A stretch of 64,000 nucleotides of DNA from Pseudomonas sp. v388 (GTDB lineage: Bacteria; Pseudomonadota; Gammaproteobacteria; Pseudomonadales; Pseudomonadaceae): positions 310,001 through 374,000 of the forward strand of contig NZ_RHQN01000004.1 of NCBI RefSeq assembly GCF_003935425.1. The letters are read 5' to 3'. The translations under genes were made by a program, and so were the position numbers. Positions 63,712-64,000 of this stretch are shown here, piece by piece. A model generated the notes under the pieces. It made no database searches, was not told the DNA's origin, and saw only the letters and a program-made list of their open reading frames with translations. Position 1 is the first letter of the stretch; each line of letters starts with the position of its first letter.

Positions 63712-64000
63712 ATGATCCCAAGACAAGTGATTAACGCCTCGGTCAGCCCTAAAGGCAGCCTCGAAACCCTTTCCCAACGCGAAGTGCAGCAACTGAGCGC
63801 TGCCGGTTCAGGCAGTATCTATACCCTCTTTCGCCAGTGCGCCCTGGCCATCCTCAATACCGGCGCCCATGTCGACAACGCCAAGACCATTCTCGAAGCC
63901 TACGAGAACTTCGAAGTCCGTATCCATCAGCAGGACCGTGGGGTGCGCCTGGAACTGCTCAACGCGCCGGCCGATGCCTTCGTCGATGGCGAGATGATTG
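63712..64000 (+). CDS. ppnN: PpnN (YgdH), nucleotide 5'-monophosphate nucleosidase, N-terminal part
   Basis: PpnN cleaves nucleoside monophosphates at the glycosidic bond and responds to (p)ppGpp. Only 96 residues are in the window: MIPRQVINASVSPKGSLETL, then SQREVQQLSAAGSGSIYTLF, and later VDNAKTILEAYENFEVRIHQ and RGVRLELLNAPADAFVDGEM. These match the N-terminal domain of E. coli YgdH (SP.GS...LSQ.EV, LF..C.LA.LN.G, ERGV.LEL.N.P..AFVDG). The start at 63712 has GGAA seven bases upstream; an in-frame ATG at 63700 is possible. The LOG/lysine-decarboxylase-like catalytic domain lies off the window. Confidence 0.9.
   Translation, partial: MIPRQVINASVSPKGSLETLSQREVQQLSAAGSGSIYTLFRQCALAILNTGAHVDNAKTILEAYENFEVRIHQQDRGVRLELLNAPADAFVDGEMI

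Overview
The window is a Pseudomonas chromosomal flagellar supercluster. It most resembles the P. fluorescens / P. syringae side of the genus. The basis is the FleQ-FleS-FleR cascade, repeated sigma-54 (-24/-12) promoters, a 282-residue flagellin whose flg22-type stretch is of the P. syringae kind, many Pseudomonas REP elements, and hptB-hsbR-hsbA placed between fliK and fliJ. Assignments come from reading the translated sequence; no database search was run.

Layout, left to right. (1) 1-19.4 kb, minus strand: flhF (cut by the window edge), flhA, a 1 kb gap with a long imperfect inverted repeat, flhB-fliR-Q-P-O-N-M-L, fliK, hptB-hsbR-hsbA, and fliJ-I-H-G-F-E. This encodes the export apparatus, C ring, MS ring, hook-length control and an embedded phosphorelay. 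(2) 19.6-23.8 kb: fleR-fleS and fleQ, the transcriptional regulators. (3) 24.0-27.7 kb: fliT-fliS-fliD, flaG and fliC (filament, cap, chaperones). (4) 27.9-36.0 kb: a tandem REP array, then a flagellin-glycosylation-type island with a ketoacyl synthase III homologue and two very large multidomain glycosyltransferases. (5) 36.1-50.1 kb: flgL-K-J-I-H-G-F, a second long hook-protein paralogue with its own control region, and flgE-D-C-B. (6) 50.5-55.0 kb: cheR and cheV (minus), then flgA, flgM, flgN and the PilZ gene flgZ/ycgR (plus). (7) 55-64 kb: non-flagellar flank with an MFS transporter, a glutamine-synthetase-family enzyme, two SAM methyltransferases, a sensorless histidine kinase with a TPR response regulator, an SH3-domain membrane protein, and the start of ppnN.

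How it works together. FleQ (sigma-54 activator) and then FleS/FleR would drive the sigma-54 promoters. Good GG-N10-GC sites lie before flhA, fliL, fliK, fliE, fleS, flgF, flgB and flgA. FliA (sigma-28) promoters precede fliC and flgM, so filament genes and the anti-sigma factor come last. HptB-HsbR-HsbA is known in P. aeruginosa to link Gac/c-di-GMP signalling to FlgM, and FlgZ is a c-di-GMP brake, so motility regulation is interleaved with the structural genes. Nothing here is a wholly new defence-like or mobile system. The least explained items are the second hook protein with its direct-repeat control region, the 60-residue secreted protein beside it, the apparently leaderless sigma-54 flgA transcript, the glycan-modification genes, and the orphan kinase/TPR-regulator pair.
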